Notes: generated by a model not told the origin, from the letters alone. Shown: positions 35,381-45,463, counted from the first letter of the stretch. The stretch is DNA of 64,000 nucleotides from JABDLO01 sp035327565 (GCA_035327565.1 DAOLDB010000001.1:135428-199427), one strand, 5' to 3'. Program-made: numbers and translations.

Positions 35381-36913
35381 ATGAATAGTTCAATAAAAAA
35401 TCCATTGATTTGGCGAAAAGCAGCCCCAATACTTATGGGTTTTATTTTATTGATCCTTGTTATTTTAATCCTTCTCTGGTTGCAGCAATCCTTTTACCAG
35501 CAAAGAGATATCATAAAAAAAGAAATTGACCTTATCCTTACTGAAAGCATTAGGGAAGTGCAGGACACCACCATTAGGAAAGCAATGATCGAAAAATATG
35601 GTGACAGCTTGTCTTTTAACAATCATGCGCTAATAAATAACAGGTCATCCATGTCAGTGTTTGGATTCAAAAGTTCAATGCCATCACAACCGGGCTCTCT
35701 GTTATTGAAAACAAAAAATCAGAATGAAGAAAACTATAGTAAATGGGACTCCATGTCCTCTGCTCAGGTAGATGTCAGTTCGAAAATGGATTATATAGTT
35801 ATCCGGTCACATGTAAACGATTCCAGCCAAGTAGCTAATCCTGAGAGGATAAACGTTTTTATAGCAGGAGATAAAATGATCTTTGACACTTCCATGCTTA
35901 AAAATAAGATTCGACTTCTTCTTGACCGGCATCATCTCTCTTCCGGTTTTGTGGTGTCTAAAACCAAAGCTACTCCTCTCCAAAATAACCCCTCCAAATC
36001 AGATCAATCTATTGAGGCAGAGGAAGCAAGGATTTTGTGGAGTCATACTGTACCGGGAGGGATCCCTGAAGTGCAATTTTATTCTTTAGGATTACAGGAT
36101 TATCCTTCATTAATTTTTGGACGGATTTGGACTCAAATTGCATTCTCTATTTTTGCTGTTTTGGTAGCCTTTTTTTCTTTTTTCATGATCCATAAAGTGA
36201 TGAAAAGCCAGGAACGCCTTGCTTTGGAAAAATCAAGTTTTGTTAGCAATATGACTCACGAATTGAAGACTCCTATTGCTACGGTTGGAGTTGCGCTTGA
36301 GGCATTACAAAATTTCCACGCTCTGGAAGATCTTCGACGCACTGAAGACTATCTCCAAATTGCCCAATCTGAACTCAATCGTCTTCACAGCCTGGTTGAC
36401 ATTGTTATTCATTTCAGCATGATGGATGAAGGGGGTCTTGCTATGGAGACTAAAGATATTTACTGGAATCAAATGGTTCGAAATGCAATTCACCGTGTAT
36501 CAGTATTGGCAGAAAAAAACAATGCAACCATTAAAAATAAAGAAATTAATGACTTGCCTCCTTTCAGGGGCGATGAATATCATCTTGAAAATGCACTGGT
36601 CAATGTATTGGAAAATGCTATAAAATATTCAGGAGAAAACGCTTTAATCAACATTACTACGGAAAATTCACAAAATAAAATTGTCTGTAAAATAATCGAT
36701 GATGGTCCCGGCATTGAATCCCCCCATTTAAATAAAATTTTTGACAGGTTTTACAGAATCCCTACAGGAAACACTCACACTGTTAAAGGTTACGGTTTGG
36801 GATTGAGCTACGTTAAGACCATCATTGAATCCCATAACGGCGAAGTCTATGCAGAAAGCTTACCGGGCAAAGGAAGTATTTTTACCCTAATTATTCCGGT
36901 ACAGTATGGATAA
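35381..36913 (+). CDS. Sensor histidine kinase
   Basis: A 510-residue membrane kinase. TM1 is at about 18-36 and TM2 at about 247-270, enclosing a periplasmic sensor of about 210 residues with no recognised fold. No HAMP domain separates TM2 from the kinase core. The phospho-accepting block is NMTHELKTPIATVGVAL (His about 291), the N-box ALVNVLENAIKYS, the G1 box IIDDGPGIESP, the F-box KIFDRFYRIP and the G2 box KGYGLGLSYVKTII. It autophosphorylates on His and passes the phosphate to the response regulator encoded next, whose start overlaps its end by 8 bases. Flanked by the GLPGLI and receptor genes, it probably senses an envelope signal (inference). Confidence 0.93.
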   Translation: MNSSIKNPLIWRKAAPILMGFILLILVILILLWLQQSFYQQRDIIKKEIDLILTESIREVQDTTIRKAMIEKYGDSLSFNNHALINNRSSMSVFGFKSSMPSQPGSLLLKTKNQNEENYSKWDSMSSAQVDVSSKMDYIVIRSHVNDSSQVANPERINVFIAGDKMIFDTSMLKNKIRLLLDRHHLSSGFVVSKTKATPLQNNPSKSDQSIEAEEARILWSHTVPGGIPEVQFYSLGLQDYPSLIFGRIWTQIAFSIFAVLVAFFSFFMIHKVMKSQERLALEKSSFVSNMTHELKTPIATVGVALEALQNFHALEDLRRTEDYLQIAQSELNRLHSLVDIVIHFSMMDEGGLAMETKDIYWNQMVRNAIHRVSVLAEKNNATIKNKEINDLPPFRGDEYHLENALVNVLENAIKYSGENALINITTENSQNKIVCKIIDDGPGIESPHLNKIFDRFYRIPTGNTHTVKGYGLGLSYVKTIIESHNGEVYAESLPGKGSIFTLIIPVQYG

Positions 36914-37601
36914 TATCAAAATATTGTATGTGGAAGACGAGCCTTTCCTGGGAAGGATTGTAAAGGAAAGTCTGGAAAGCCGGGGTTTTATAGTCAATAT
37001 GATTCCGGATGGATCCAAAGCACTTAGATATCTGGATGAACATACTCCCGACATTGCAGTACTTGATGTAATGCTTCCCGGAAAAGATGGTTATTCATTA
37101 TCCCGTGAGATCAAAATGAGATATCCATTCTTACCTGTTATATTTTTAACAGCAAAAAATCAAACGGAAGATGTTATTCAAGGCTTCCAAGCCGGAGGAA
37201 ATGATTACCTGAAGAAACCTTTCAGTATGGAGGAATTGATCATCAGAATAAAAAATTTGATCCACATTTCAGGTAACAACCTTCCAAAACAAAATCCTCA
37301 TGAAATATTGACTATGGGAAGTTGTAGTTTATTTACACACAAATATGAAATTCAAAATGGCCATGACATTTTCAAAATTTCATATCGCGAAAATGAATTG
37401 CTAAAGTTGATCTTCCTCTCAAAAAATAAAATTCTTGACCGTAAAGAAATATTGTTGAAAATATGGGGAGACGACAACTTTTACAACTCCCGCAACCTGG
37501 ATGTATACATTACAAAAATCAGAGAATATTTTAAAAAGGATCCATCCATTCAAATTCATACCATTCGGGGTGTCGGATATCATATTATCGTTCAGGAGTA
37601 A
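36906..37601 (+). CDS. Response regulator, OmpR/PhoB family
   Basis: A 231-residue two-domain regulator. The receiver domain (1-120) has the acidic pocket VEDE, the phospho-acceptor in DIAVLDVMLPGKDGY (Asp about 55), FLTAKNQ for the Thr, and the Lys in DYLKKPFSMEEL. The C-terminal winged-helix DNA-binding domain (about 135-231) shows ISYRENELLKLIFLSKNKI and SRNLDVYITKIREYF, ending TIRGVGYHII. It overlaps the kinase gene by 8 bases and is translationally coupled to it. Regulators of this type bind head-to-tail repeats 10-11 bp apart, the spacing seen in the boxes upstream of both neighbouring effector genes (35146-35182 and 40441-40477). Confidence 0.93.
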   Translation: MDNIKILYVEDEPFLGRIVKESLESRGFIVNMIPDGSKALRYLDEHTPDIAVLDVMLPGKDGYSLSREIKMRYPFLPVIFLTAKNQTEDVIQGFQAGGNDYLKKPFSMEELIIRIKNLIHISGNNLPKQNPHEILTMGSCSLFTHKYEIQNGHDIFKISYRENELLKLIFLSKNKILDRKEILLKIWGDDNFYNSRNLDVYITKIREYFKKDPSIQIHTIRGVGYHIIVQE

Positions 37602-37624
37602 TACAAATCATTATACAATCCACT

Positions 37625-40396
37625 TTATATCGACCTGAATATGGCCGTACCTCCCTGGGGTACATTCCAGGCATTAAAGTTGATCCGCAATTGAAGCAAA
37701 CCATATCTTCCCAAAGAAATGATTTCCTCATCCTGAATAAAATTTAAATCGGAAGTCCTCGTGATTCCTACATTCTTGTTCAGCAAATCATTCGCAATGA
37801 TTTTGATTTCTGCTTTGTTTCCTTTGATAAATCTGGAAAGTGAGGCAGTCCAAATGGGAATGTCCTGATTGAATACCCCAGCATCTCCGCGGAATTGTGA
37901 CAAAAACAAGCCTGTAGTGCCCTGCCATCCCTTTACAGAGAGAGTCCGTAAATTCCACCGATGAACCCATGTACTAAACTGTTGGTTTAATTCACTTTGC
38001 AAACTGTATCTGGTGGTTGTCAAATTCCATGAAGTACTCCCTTCCAATTCAAAAAGGTTGATAATATTGAATATGATCCTGACTTCCGACATGGGAGTCA
38101 TTCTTTTAGTGGTATTCTCCACTTCATTGACAAATGAGATACCTCGGTTGAAATTAACTCCTCCTGTTACATTGAAATTGAGCTTAAGTCTGGGGATGCG
38201 CCATCCATAGCTTATCCTTGAAAACAAGTCCCATTCTCCATCCACATTGACAGGATGTCTTGTTCTGACCAATTGTTCATCAATCGTTATTGATTCCCTG
38301 ATGCGGTTACTGACAAAGGATATATTCGAAAAAATGAAAAAACTGCTTAATTTATGTGAATTAAATTTTGTAAATCGTGCAGACAACCGGTGGACATATT
38401 CAGGGTTGAGTTCGGGATTACCAATATAGATATTCAATGGATCTCGGTTGTCAGGTACCGGTTGCAATTGTAGCACAGAAGGTTCTCTGATTGAAGTGGT
38501 ATAATTTACATTCAGGTTTCTGGTATTGGAAAAAGGAAAATTAGCGCTCAACGAAGGGAGAAGATATGTGAAATCACGACTCAACATTTCCGGCACTCCT
38601 TGTATTTCACCATCTAGCTGGCTGTATTGAAGATGCAGACGTGCATGGAAGCTCCATTTATCTCTTACTCGTCGGTATTGCAATCCCGGACTATGATATG
38701 TAAAAGTTGCTTTGTAACTATTGGTTAATATTTCATTGATAATGAGCGTGTGCTCATCAATGATATCAAAGACTTCACGGTTATTTCGCATTGGTCCTGA
38801 ATGAAAATTATATTGAAAGTCCAGATAATTCCTATCTCCAAATGGCTCAGTATAAAGTAATTGAGCACCTAATGAATTTTGATTGTTTAATTGTATCTGG
38901 TTTTGATTTAATAATTCCTCACCTAGAGTAATCCCATTCATCATGAAAGAATTCAAAGCGTCCAAATATCCATCTGAACGATTCTGGCTATACCTTCCTT
39001 GTAAAGTGGCTGAGGCAAATCTACCCCTCCTGGACAGTCGATATCTCCAAGACAATAAACCGTTGAACCCCACTCCATTTCCATCAAACGTATTATTAGT
39101 ATTACTCGAATTATCAAATCCGGAATGAATGTTAATATTATCTACATGACTCTCATTCATTTGCTGACTTTCTGTAAAGGATACAGATGAATTCAATTTA
39201 AGCGAAGATTTCGGATTGATGGCATGCTCCCAGTTTAGTTGAAGCCTGTGATTAATGTTGACGATATTTTGCGAATTATCTTCCAGGCTGTGTATCGATG
39301 CTCCATTGGGAAGAAAAGATGTACGATCGATGACCCCCCCTAATTGTTGATCCGCCCTGTTATAAAAATAATTAATATGAAAATCCCTGTCTTTCCCATA
39401 TTTGGAATTAAGCTGCAAACCACCATTCCAGGAAGAAGTAAACCCTTTGTCGGGGCCCATACTAATGGGAGGGCCATCCTGATTGTTTCCTCTCATAACA
39501 ATCACTGTACCTCCTCCGGCCATTCCTCCACCCATCCCGGAAAAATTCATGTAATCCTGCATTGAAAATCCTTGCTGATTGATATTATTCCCTCCACCAA
39601 GAATGGAAAATTGTAACTTATCAGTAAATCTATTGAGGCTTAGTTTCTGATCATGACGGGTGTCCGGACCAAATGCAGTACTGCCATATCCAAACATTCC
39701 ATTTTTTTTGTCCTCCTTCAATTTTAAATTAATGGTTTTTTCCCTGCTTCCATCATCTACTCCGGTAAACTCTGCGATTTCCGATTTGCTGTCGTACACC
39801 TGGACTTTATCCACTGCATCAGCCGGAAGATTTTTTGTTGCTATTTTAGGATCATTTCCAAAAAACCTTTTCCCATCCACCAATACTTGCTTGACATCTT
39901 CGCCTTGCGCTTTAATATTTCCATCGTGATCAATATCAATTCCCGGCATCCGTTTTAAAAGATCCTCTACATTGGCATTAAGCCCGGGTGAAAAAGCATC
40001 TGCCAGATATTCAACGGTGTCATTTTTAATCAAGACAGGTATCCTGAACCCGGTTATTTCCACTTCATCCATAAGCATTGAAGAAGTACGAAGTCTGACT
40101 TTTCCTAAATCTAAATTTCGGTCAATGATTACATCCTGCATGAAGGTTTCCTTTCCCAGGAATGCAATTTGCAGAATATACGATCCGCTTTTTATGTTCT
40201 TTATTCTGAATACCCCATGCCCATCTGAATAGGCAAAGCCAACCATCGTCGAATCCTTTCCATGATATAATACTATGGATGCCCACTCCAGTACAACATC
40301 GGAAGAATCAACCACAGTGCCTGTTAAAGTATGAACCTGGCTTTTGACAAAAGAACAGCAGAATATCAGCACAGCAAGAAATATAAATCTTTCCAT
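37625..40396 (-). CDS. Outer-membrane beta-barrel receptor (carboxypeptidase-regulatory-like domain, TonB-receptor-like)
   Basis: A 923-residue outer-membrane protein. A signal peptide (1-19, FLAVLIFCCSFVKSQ) is followed by a carboxypeptidase-regulatory-like domain at about 22-105 (LTGTVVDSSDVVLEWASIVL, SGSYILQIAFLGKET). A plug-like part at about 115-215 contains ADAFSPGLNANVEDLLKRMPG and VLVDGKRFFGNDP. The rest is a large barrel of the outer membrane beta-barrel family 3 type, ending in an amphipathic strand. A Gly/Met-rich insert lies at about 275-300 (MGGGMAGGGTVIVM). This family resembles TonB-dependent receptors but is often linked to GLPGLI genes rather than SusD. The substrate is unknown. 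Convergent with the regulator gene; its promoter matches that of the GLPGLI gene. Confidence 0.88.
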   Translation of the reverse strand: MERFIFLAVLIFCCSFVKSQVHTLTGTVVDSSDVVLEWASIVLYHGKDSTMVGFAYSDGHGVFRIKNIKSGSYILQIAFLGKETFMQDVIIDRNLDLGKVRLRTSSMLMDEVEITGFRIPVLIKNDTVEYLADAFSPGLNANVEDLLKRMPGIDIDHDGNIKAQGEDVKQVLVDGKRFFGNDPKIATKNLPADAVDKVQVYDSKSEIAEFTGVDDGSREKTINLKLKEDKKNGMFGYGSTAFGPDTRHDQKLSLNRFTDKLQFSILGGGNNINQQGFSMQDYMNFSGMGGGMAGGGTVIVMRGNNQDGPPISMGPDKGFTSSWNGGLQLNSKYGKDRDFHINYFYNRADQQLGGVIDRTSFLPNGASIHSLEDNSQNIVNINHRLQLNWEHAINPKSSLKLNSSVSFTESQQMNESHVDNINIHSGFDNSSNTNNTFDGNGVGFNGLLSWRYRLSRRGRFASATLQGRYSQNRSDGYLDALNSFMMNGITLGEELLNQNQIQLNNQNSLGAQLLYTEPFGDRNYLDFQYNFHSGPMRNNREVFDIIDEHTLIINEILTNSYKATFTYHSPGLQYRRVRDKWSFHARLHLQYSQLDGEIQGVPEMLSRDFTYLLPSLSANFPFSNTRNLNVNYTTSIREPSVLQLQPVPDNRDPLNIYIGNPELNPEYVHRLSARFTKFNSHKLSSFFIFSNISFVSNRIRESITIDEQLVRTRHPVNVDGEWDLFSRISYGWRIPRLKLNFNVTGGVNFNRGISFVNEVENTTKRMTPMSEVRIIFNIINLFELEGSTSWNLTTTRYSLQSELNQQFSTWVHRWNLRTLSVKGWQGTTGLFLSQFRGDAGVFNQDIPIWTASLSRFIKGNKAEIKIIANDLLNKNVGITRTSDLNFIQDEEIISLGRYGLLQLRINFNAWNVPQGGTAIFRSI

Positions 40397-40410
40397 TAAC
40401 CTTTTTCCAA

Positions 40411-40477
40411 CAAAAATATCCCTGGGTATCTCAATAATATGTTAACCCATCTGCATGTAAGGTTAATAAAAGTTAAT
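40411..40477 (-). promoter_or_regulatory. Promoter and putative response-regulator boxes of the receptor gene
   Basis: Read on the minus strand, the order is ATTAAC (40477-40472), N4, ATTAAC (40467-40462), N15, GTTAAC (40446-40441), N22, then TATTTTTG (40418-40411), a match to TAnnTTTG. The start codon is at 40396, so the leader would be very short. All three spacings equal those before the GLPGLI gene, while the bases between the boxes differ. I read this as a shared operator and promoter layout for the adjacent two-component system. Confidence 0.6.
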
Positions 40478-40484
40478 ACTTATT

Positions 40485-42614
40485 TCATTTCACCATCATT
40501 CCATCAGGCCATTCCACATCCGGGCTGATAAAACTAAGTTTGCCGTTACCATCCTCGGCCATCAAAACCATCCCACGCGATTCAACCCCCCTGATCTTTC
40601 TGGGAGTGAGGTTGGCCAAATAGGTAACTTTTTTTCCAATGATTTCTTCCGGTGAAAAATGCTCTGCAATACCACTGACCACTGTCCTTTTTTCAAATCC
40701 GATATCCAGTGTCAATTGTAGTAATTTATCGGCTTTAGGGACTTTAACGGCTTCAAGAATGGTGGCTGTACGGATATCCATTTTCATAAATTCATCATAG
40801 GTAATTTCTTCCTTGACAGGTTCTCCTAAGTTTCTTTCACTTTGATGGGCACCTTTCAGTTTATTGACCTGTTCTGCAATCACTTCATCAGTGATTCTGG
40901 TAAACAAATGACCTGCCGTTCCCAGCTGATGTCCAGGCTGTAGAATATGCTCACCTTCGCTTAACCGGAATAATAAATCATCCCATTCTCCCTGTTCCTT
41001 GATAGCCGCCAGATTAAGCATTGCTCTCAACTTATCAGATGTAAATGGCAGGAAGGGTCTGCATGCTACACTCAGGGCAGCAAGATACTGGAGGCAGAGA
41101 TTCATAACGGCTTTTACTTTTTCCGGTTCTTCATGAATAGCTTTCCAGGGTTCATTGAATTGAAGGATTTGATTTCCCATTGCCGAAATATCCATCATAG
41201 CCTTTAATCCACTCCTGAAATCAAATCTTCTGACATAGTCGGCAAGTCCCTGGAGTTCATCAAATAATCGTAACAATTCTGAATCATGAAACCCATATTC
41301 AAATTCACCATCCGGACCGGTAAAATCCTGATTTTCGTCAAATGAGGGCACTTTACCTCCATAGAATTTCTGGGTAAGTACCATAACCCTGTTCACAAAA
41401 TTGGCGAGATTAGCCACCAACTCATTATTGTTGGCATCCTGATAACCTTTCCAGGTAAATTCACTATCCTTTTGCTCCGGCATGTTTTTGATCATGCAAT
41501 ATCTGAGTTCATCGATTTTTTCAGGAAACTGATCCACATATTCATGAACCCACACAGCCCAGTTTTTAGAAGTCGAAATCTTCCTTCCTTCCAGATTCAT
41601 AAATTGATTGGCCGGCACATTAACCGGAAGGATATAGCTTCCCTCTGCACGTAAAATGGCAGGAAAAATGAGACAATGAAAAACAATATTGTCCTTTCCA
41701 ATAAAATGAATTAATGAAGTTTCTTTATCTTTCCAATACAACTCCCAATCTGTGCCATTATCCATTGCCCATTGTCGGGTTGCAGATATATAACCAATCG
41801 GTGCATCCATCCACACATATAGCTTTTTACCCGCTGATCCGGGAATGGAATCGGGAACATCAACACCCCAGTCCAGATCTCTTGTCATTGCTCTGGGTTG
41901 TAAGCCATTCTCAAGCCAGGATTTACATTGGCCTAAGACATGGTTTTTCCATTCAGCGGGATCATGCAATTCTTCACCCTCCAGGGTTCCTGTGTTGATC
42001 CACTCTTTCAGCCAGTTTTCATATCGATCCAGTGGCAAATACCAATGACGTGTTTTTTTTAAAACCGGAGGATTGCCTGAAAGTACTGATATCGGGTTGA
42101 TCAGTTCAACTGGACTTAAAGTTGCCCCACAGGATTCACACTGATCTCCATATGCATCTTTATTTCCACATTTCGGGCATGTGCCCGTAATATATCGATC
42201 GGCTAAAAATTGTGAAGCCGCATCATCGAAGTACTGTTCACTTTCAATTTCCTCAAATTCACCTTTCTCATATAAGGTCTTAAAGAACTGCTGACTGGTT
42301 TTGTGATGCAATGAATCGGAAGTCCTGTGATACATGTCAAAAGAAATGCCTATCTTTTTAAAAGTGTCTTTAAATAATTCGTGATATGTATCAACAATTT
42401 CACGGGGTGATTTACCCTCACGGGCTGCCTTCATTGTGATGGCCGCTCCATTTTCATCACTTCCACATATATAAACAATGTCTTTACCCATCAGACGCTG
42501 AAATCGAACATATATATCTGCAGGCAGATAAGCACCGGCAAGATGGCCGATATGCAATGGGCCATTGGCATAGGGCAATGCAGAGGTTACAAGATAACGT
42601 TTATATTGACGCAT
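40485..42614 (-). CDS. metG: Methionyl-tRNA synthetase
   Basis: A class I aminoacyl-tRNA synthetase of about 709 residues that charges tRNA-Met in the cytoplasm. Order of features: the HIGH motif in YANGPLHIGHLAGAYLPADI, a zinc knuckle with four Cys (TCPKCGNKDAYGDQCESCG, about 140-160), the KMSKS equivalent in EGRKISTSKNWAVW, an anticodon-binding helical domain, and a C-terminal EMAP-II/Trbp111-like tRNA-binding domain (about 600-709) with MKMDIRTATILEAVKVPKAD. The C-terminal domain makes it the long, dimeric form. ATG 42614 (MRQYKRYLVT) is preferred; six residues upstream another Met exists at 42632. It is a single gene, 90 bases downstream (in genome order) of the receptor promoter. Confidence 0.96.
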   Translation of the reverse strand: MRQYKRYLVTSALPYANGPLHIGHLAGAYLPADIYVRFQRLMGKDIVYICGSDENGAAITMKAAREGKSPREIVDTYHELFKDTFKKIGISFDMYHRTSDSLHHKTSQQFFKTLYEKGEFEEIESEQYFDDAASQFLADRYITGTCPKCGNKDAYGDQCESCGATLSPVELINPISVLSGNPPVLKKTRHWYLPLDRYENWLKEWINTGTLEGEELHDPAEWKNHVLGQCKSWLENGLQPRAMTRDLDWGVDVPDSIPGSAGKKLYVWMDAPIGYISATRQWAMDNGTDWELYWKDKETSLIHFIGKDNIVFHCLIFPAILRAEGSYILPVNVPANQFMNLEGRKISTSKNWAVWVHEYVDQFPEKIDELRYCMIKNMPEQKDSEFTWKGYQDANNNELVANLANFVNRVMVLTQKFYGGKVPSFDENQDFTGPDGEFEYGFHDSELLRLFDELQGLADYVRRFDFRSGLKAMMDISAMGNQILQFNEPWKAIHEEPEKVKAVMNLCLQYLAALSVACRPFLPFTSDKLRAMLNLAAIKEQGEWDDLLFRLSEGEHILQPGHQLGTAGHLFTRITDEVIAEQVNKLKGAHQSERNLGEPVKEEITYDEFMKMDIRTATILEAVKVPKADKLLQLTLDIGFEKRTVVSGIAEHFSPEEIIGKKVTYLANLTPRKIRGVESRGMVLMAEDGNGKLSFISPDVEWPDGMMVK

Positions 42615-42961
42615 GATCAAGAGTTTTAACAAAGCAATAATTAAAGCTTCCCCAAAGGTGAAAGAACATCAAAAAATTAATGAATGCTCAAATGCGGGAG
42701 AAGGTTCTCAGGATGGGAGTTCAATTTAAAAACTGAAAAAAAGTGTGACCGGTCATTGAAACATTTCAACAAAAATTGAATCTATTACCGGTTGTTTCTG
42801 CGTCAAATATAAATATAACCTGACAATTAGCAAGCTTTCATTAAAAAATTGAAAGGGAAATTTTTAAATCAATTCATGATGGTTCTCTTTAACTTTTGAT
42901 TAATTCTTTTTCTAAAGTATTCCGGGTAGAAAAAATTTCCAAAAATGAAAACAATAATTGC
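42615..42961. other. Intergenic region between metG and the lipase-like gene
   Basis: This stretch of about 347 bases is AT-rich. It holds the short perfect palindrome TGACCGGTCA at 42746-42755. It shows no open frame, tRNA or T-box-like leader. Both flanking genes are on the minus strand, so it contains the metG promoter, which I cannot pinpoint. Confidence 0.35.
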
Positions 42962-43840
42962 TCACTGTGCCAAATCTTTAAGAGTTGGAGCGCTCAATAA
43001 ACGAGCTTCTTCTGTTAACCAATCCCTGACATGGGCAAATACTTCCTCATGCTCGGGCTCTCTGAGAAGTTCGTGATAAAATCCTTCAAGCTTGATAAAT
43101 TTTTTATCTTCTGAAGAGATCTGATCATAGAAATCCTGACTACCCCTCCAATCTGAAATGTTATCTCCGGTTCCATGCATGATCAATACAGGTAATGTTA
43201 ATTCACTCAATCGCTCTTTCACGTATAACATGGCTCTAAGACATTCATGACCCAAACGCGATTTTATTCCCTTTGTATATATAAGCCCATCATTTATATA
43301 TGCTTCCATTATGCCAGGCGTTCTGGACAAATATTCGGCTTTGACTTTAATCGTTTTGAGTCTGGGAAGGTACTTTCCTAAAAACCCGGACATTCTAATC
43401 AAAAGAGGTGAATATTGTTCAGGATCAACATACAGCAATGGAGACAACAACACTAACCCACCAATGAATCCTTCACCTTGATCCAAAAGATATTTGGTAG
43501 CAATTAACCCCCCCATACTTTGCCCCATCAAGATCAACGGAACACCTGGATTGGTATACTTTTTTATTACCAGATCCAAATCACTGATGTAATGATTAAA
43601 TGTATGTACATAAGCTCTTTCTCCTTCCGATTTGCCATGACCCCTCAAATCAAAACGTACCACTTCGAGACCGGCAAGGTTTAGGTAAAAAACAAACTCA
43701 TCGTATCTTCTCGCATATTCAGCAAACCCATGAATCATGATCACCGTAGCGACAGGCTCTTTGACAATTTCTTTATAAACATAAAGAGACAAATCATCAT
43801 GAGTTGTCACTTTATCAATAATCATATTACTTTTTTTCAT
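42962..43840 (-). CDS. Alpha/beta hydrolase, lysophospholipase/monoacylglycerol lipase-like
   Basis: A 292-residue alpha/beta hydrolase of the Hydrolase_4 (serine aminopeptidase S33/monoglyceride lipase) type. Motifs are the oxyanion region VIMIHGFAEYARRYDEFV, FDLRGHGKSEG, the nucleophile elbow LMGQSMGGLIA (Ser about 107), the acid in IMHGTGDNISDW, and the base in LEGFYHELLREPE, the canonical His of monoglyceride lipases. No signal peptide, so cytoplasmic or peripheral. It should cleave monoacylglycerols or lysophospholipids; the exact substrate is not provable from sequence. It is a single gene between metG and the nqr operon. Confidence 0.85.
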   Translation of the reverse strand: MKKSNMIIDKVTTHDDLSLYVYKEIVKEPVATVIMIHGFAEYARRYDEFVFYLNLAGLEVVRFDLRGHGKSEGERAYVHTFNHYISDLDLVIKKYTNPGVPLILMGQSMGGLIATKYLLDQGEGFIGGLVLLSPLLYVDPEQYSPLLIRMSGFLGKYLPRLKTIKVKAEYLSRTPGIMEAYINDGLIYTKGIKSRLGHECLRAMLYVKERLSELTLPVLIMHGTGDNISDWRGSQDFYDQISSEDKKFIKLEGFYHELLREPEHEEVFAHVRDWLTEEARLLSAPTLKDLAQ

Positions 43841-44114
43841 AATATAAAAATAGGTCTTACTTCGATATATGAAAAGATTTTGTACTCTTTTCTATTAAGA
43901 AAGTTGAAAAATTCAAATTAGTTTCCTTTTCTTGATTTGTTTACTGCTTCATTTACCCGTCACAATAGTAATGAAAAGCAATTCAAAACCCCTTTCACAT
44001 AAAGGAAATTAAAGATATGGAATAAAAATTTCAGTTTCGGAAATGAGCAAATCAAAGGTACAAAAATCAACTGAAAAATAAAACCATTGCAAATAGATTC
44101 CTGACATTTTACTA

Positions 44115-45443
44115 CTAACCTCCAAAGTCGTCAAAACTGATATTTTCTTCCGGCACTCCTAACTCATCCAGTGCTTTGAGAACGGAAGCATTCATTGCAG
44201 GTGGTCCGCAAAAGTAATATTCGATTTCTTCCGGTTCTGGGTGATTTTTCAAATATTTTTCAAACAGAACGGGCATTATAAACCCTTCAAAACCATCCCC
44301 TTCATCTTCCATTTTCTCCATCACTTTCCAATTATCTTCAGGTAATGGATTGTCTAAAGACACAAAAAACTTGAAATTAGGAAATTCATTTTCTATCTGT
44401 CTGAATTCATCAATATAAAATAACTCTCTACGTGTTCTTCCTCCGTACCAATAAGATACTTTCCTATCTTGTGTCTTCACAGTATGAAACATGTGAAACA
44501 AATGAGATCTTAATGGGGCCATACCTGCTCCACCCCCTATGTATACCATTTCCTTTTTTGTCGGTTTGATAAAGAATTCACCATAAGGTCCTGAAATGGT
44601 ACACTTATCACCTGATTTCAATCCAAATATGTAGGATGAACAAACGCCTGGATTAACATCCATCCAACCATTTTTAGAACGATCCCATGGCGGAGTAGCT
44701 ATCCGTATGTTCAGTTTGATGATACTTCCTTCGGCAGGGTGGTTGGCCATAGAATACGCTCTGAATTGAGGCTCATCATTGACCATTTTTAAAGGCCAAA
44801 GATTAAATTTATCCCATTCCGATCTGAATTTTTCCGGATCATCATGATAATCCGGGTGTGCCGTGATATCAATATCGTTATAATCCACCGTGATTACCGG
44901 AACATCAATCTGTATATATCCCCCAGGTTGAAAATCCATAACCTCTCCTTCTGGCAATCGAACTACAAACTCTTTAATAAATGATGCTACATTATAGTTG
45001 CTGATAACCTCACATTCCCATTTCTTGATACCAAATATTTCTTCAGGTATTCTAATATCCATGTCTTCCCTCACCTTTACCTGGCATGCCAATCGTTTTC
45101 CTTCGGCTACTTCTTTACGCGTCAGGTGATTCAACTCTGTGGGTAATACATCCCCTCCTCCTTTATCAATATGGCACTCACACATAGCACATGTGCCTCC
45201 TCCTCCGCAAGCAGATGGCAAAAAAACATTTTTATCGGAAAGGGCACTCAAAAGTGTAGATCCCGGTGAAACCATCAAAGGGTTTTCCTGATCACCGTTG
45301 ACTATAATTTTTACCTCTCCCTGAGGAACCAGCCTTTTTCTGGCAAAAATCAACATAGAAGATAATGCGATAATAATACCACTGAAAACAACGAGTGCCC
45401 AAATTACAGGCATAATTGAAAATAATCCTGTGATAAACATCAT
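44115..45443 (-). CDS. nqrF: Na+-translocating NADH:quinone reductase subunit F
   Basis: A 442-residue NADH-oxidising entry subunit of the sodium pump. An N-terminal membrane helix (about 8-30) is followed by a 2Fe-2S ferredoxin domain whose four Cys are in CGGGGTCAMCECHIDKGG and RLACQVKV. The FAD domain has RAYSMANHP and the NADH domain GGGAGMAPLRSHLFHMFH. The C-terminal EENISFDDFGG is also a family mark. It passes hydride electrons via FAD to the 2Fe-2S cluster and then to the membrane subunits. It is the last gene of nqrABCDEF, with a 20-base gap after nqrE. Confidence 0.97.
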   Translation of the reverse strand: MMFITGLFSIMPVIWALVVFSGIIIALSSMLIFARKRLVPQGEVKIIVNGDQENPLMVSPGSTLLSALSDKNVFLPSACGGGGTCAMCECHIDKGGGDVLPTELNHLTRKEVAEGKRLACQVKVREDMDIRIPEEIFGIKKWECEVISNYNVASFIKEFVVRLPEGEVMDFQPGGYIQIDVPVITVDYNDIDITAHPDYHDDPEKFRSEWDKFNLWPLKMVNDEPQFRAYSMANHPAEGSIIKLNIRIATPPWDRSKNGWMDVNPGVCSSYIFGLKSGDKCTISGPYGEFFIKPTKKEMVYIGGGAGMAPLRSHLFHMFHTVKTQDRKVSYWYGGRTRRELFYIDEFRQIENEFPNFKFFVSLDNPLPEDNWKVMEKMEDEGDGFEGFIMPVLFEKYLKNHPEPEEIEYYFCGPPAMNASVLKALDELGVPEENISFDDFGG

Positions 45444-45463
45444 TATTATTTTTATTTCTTCAA

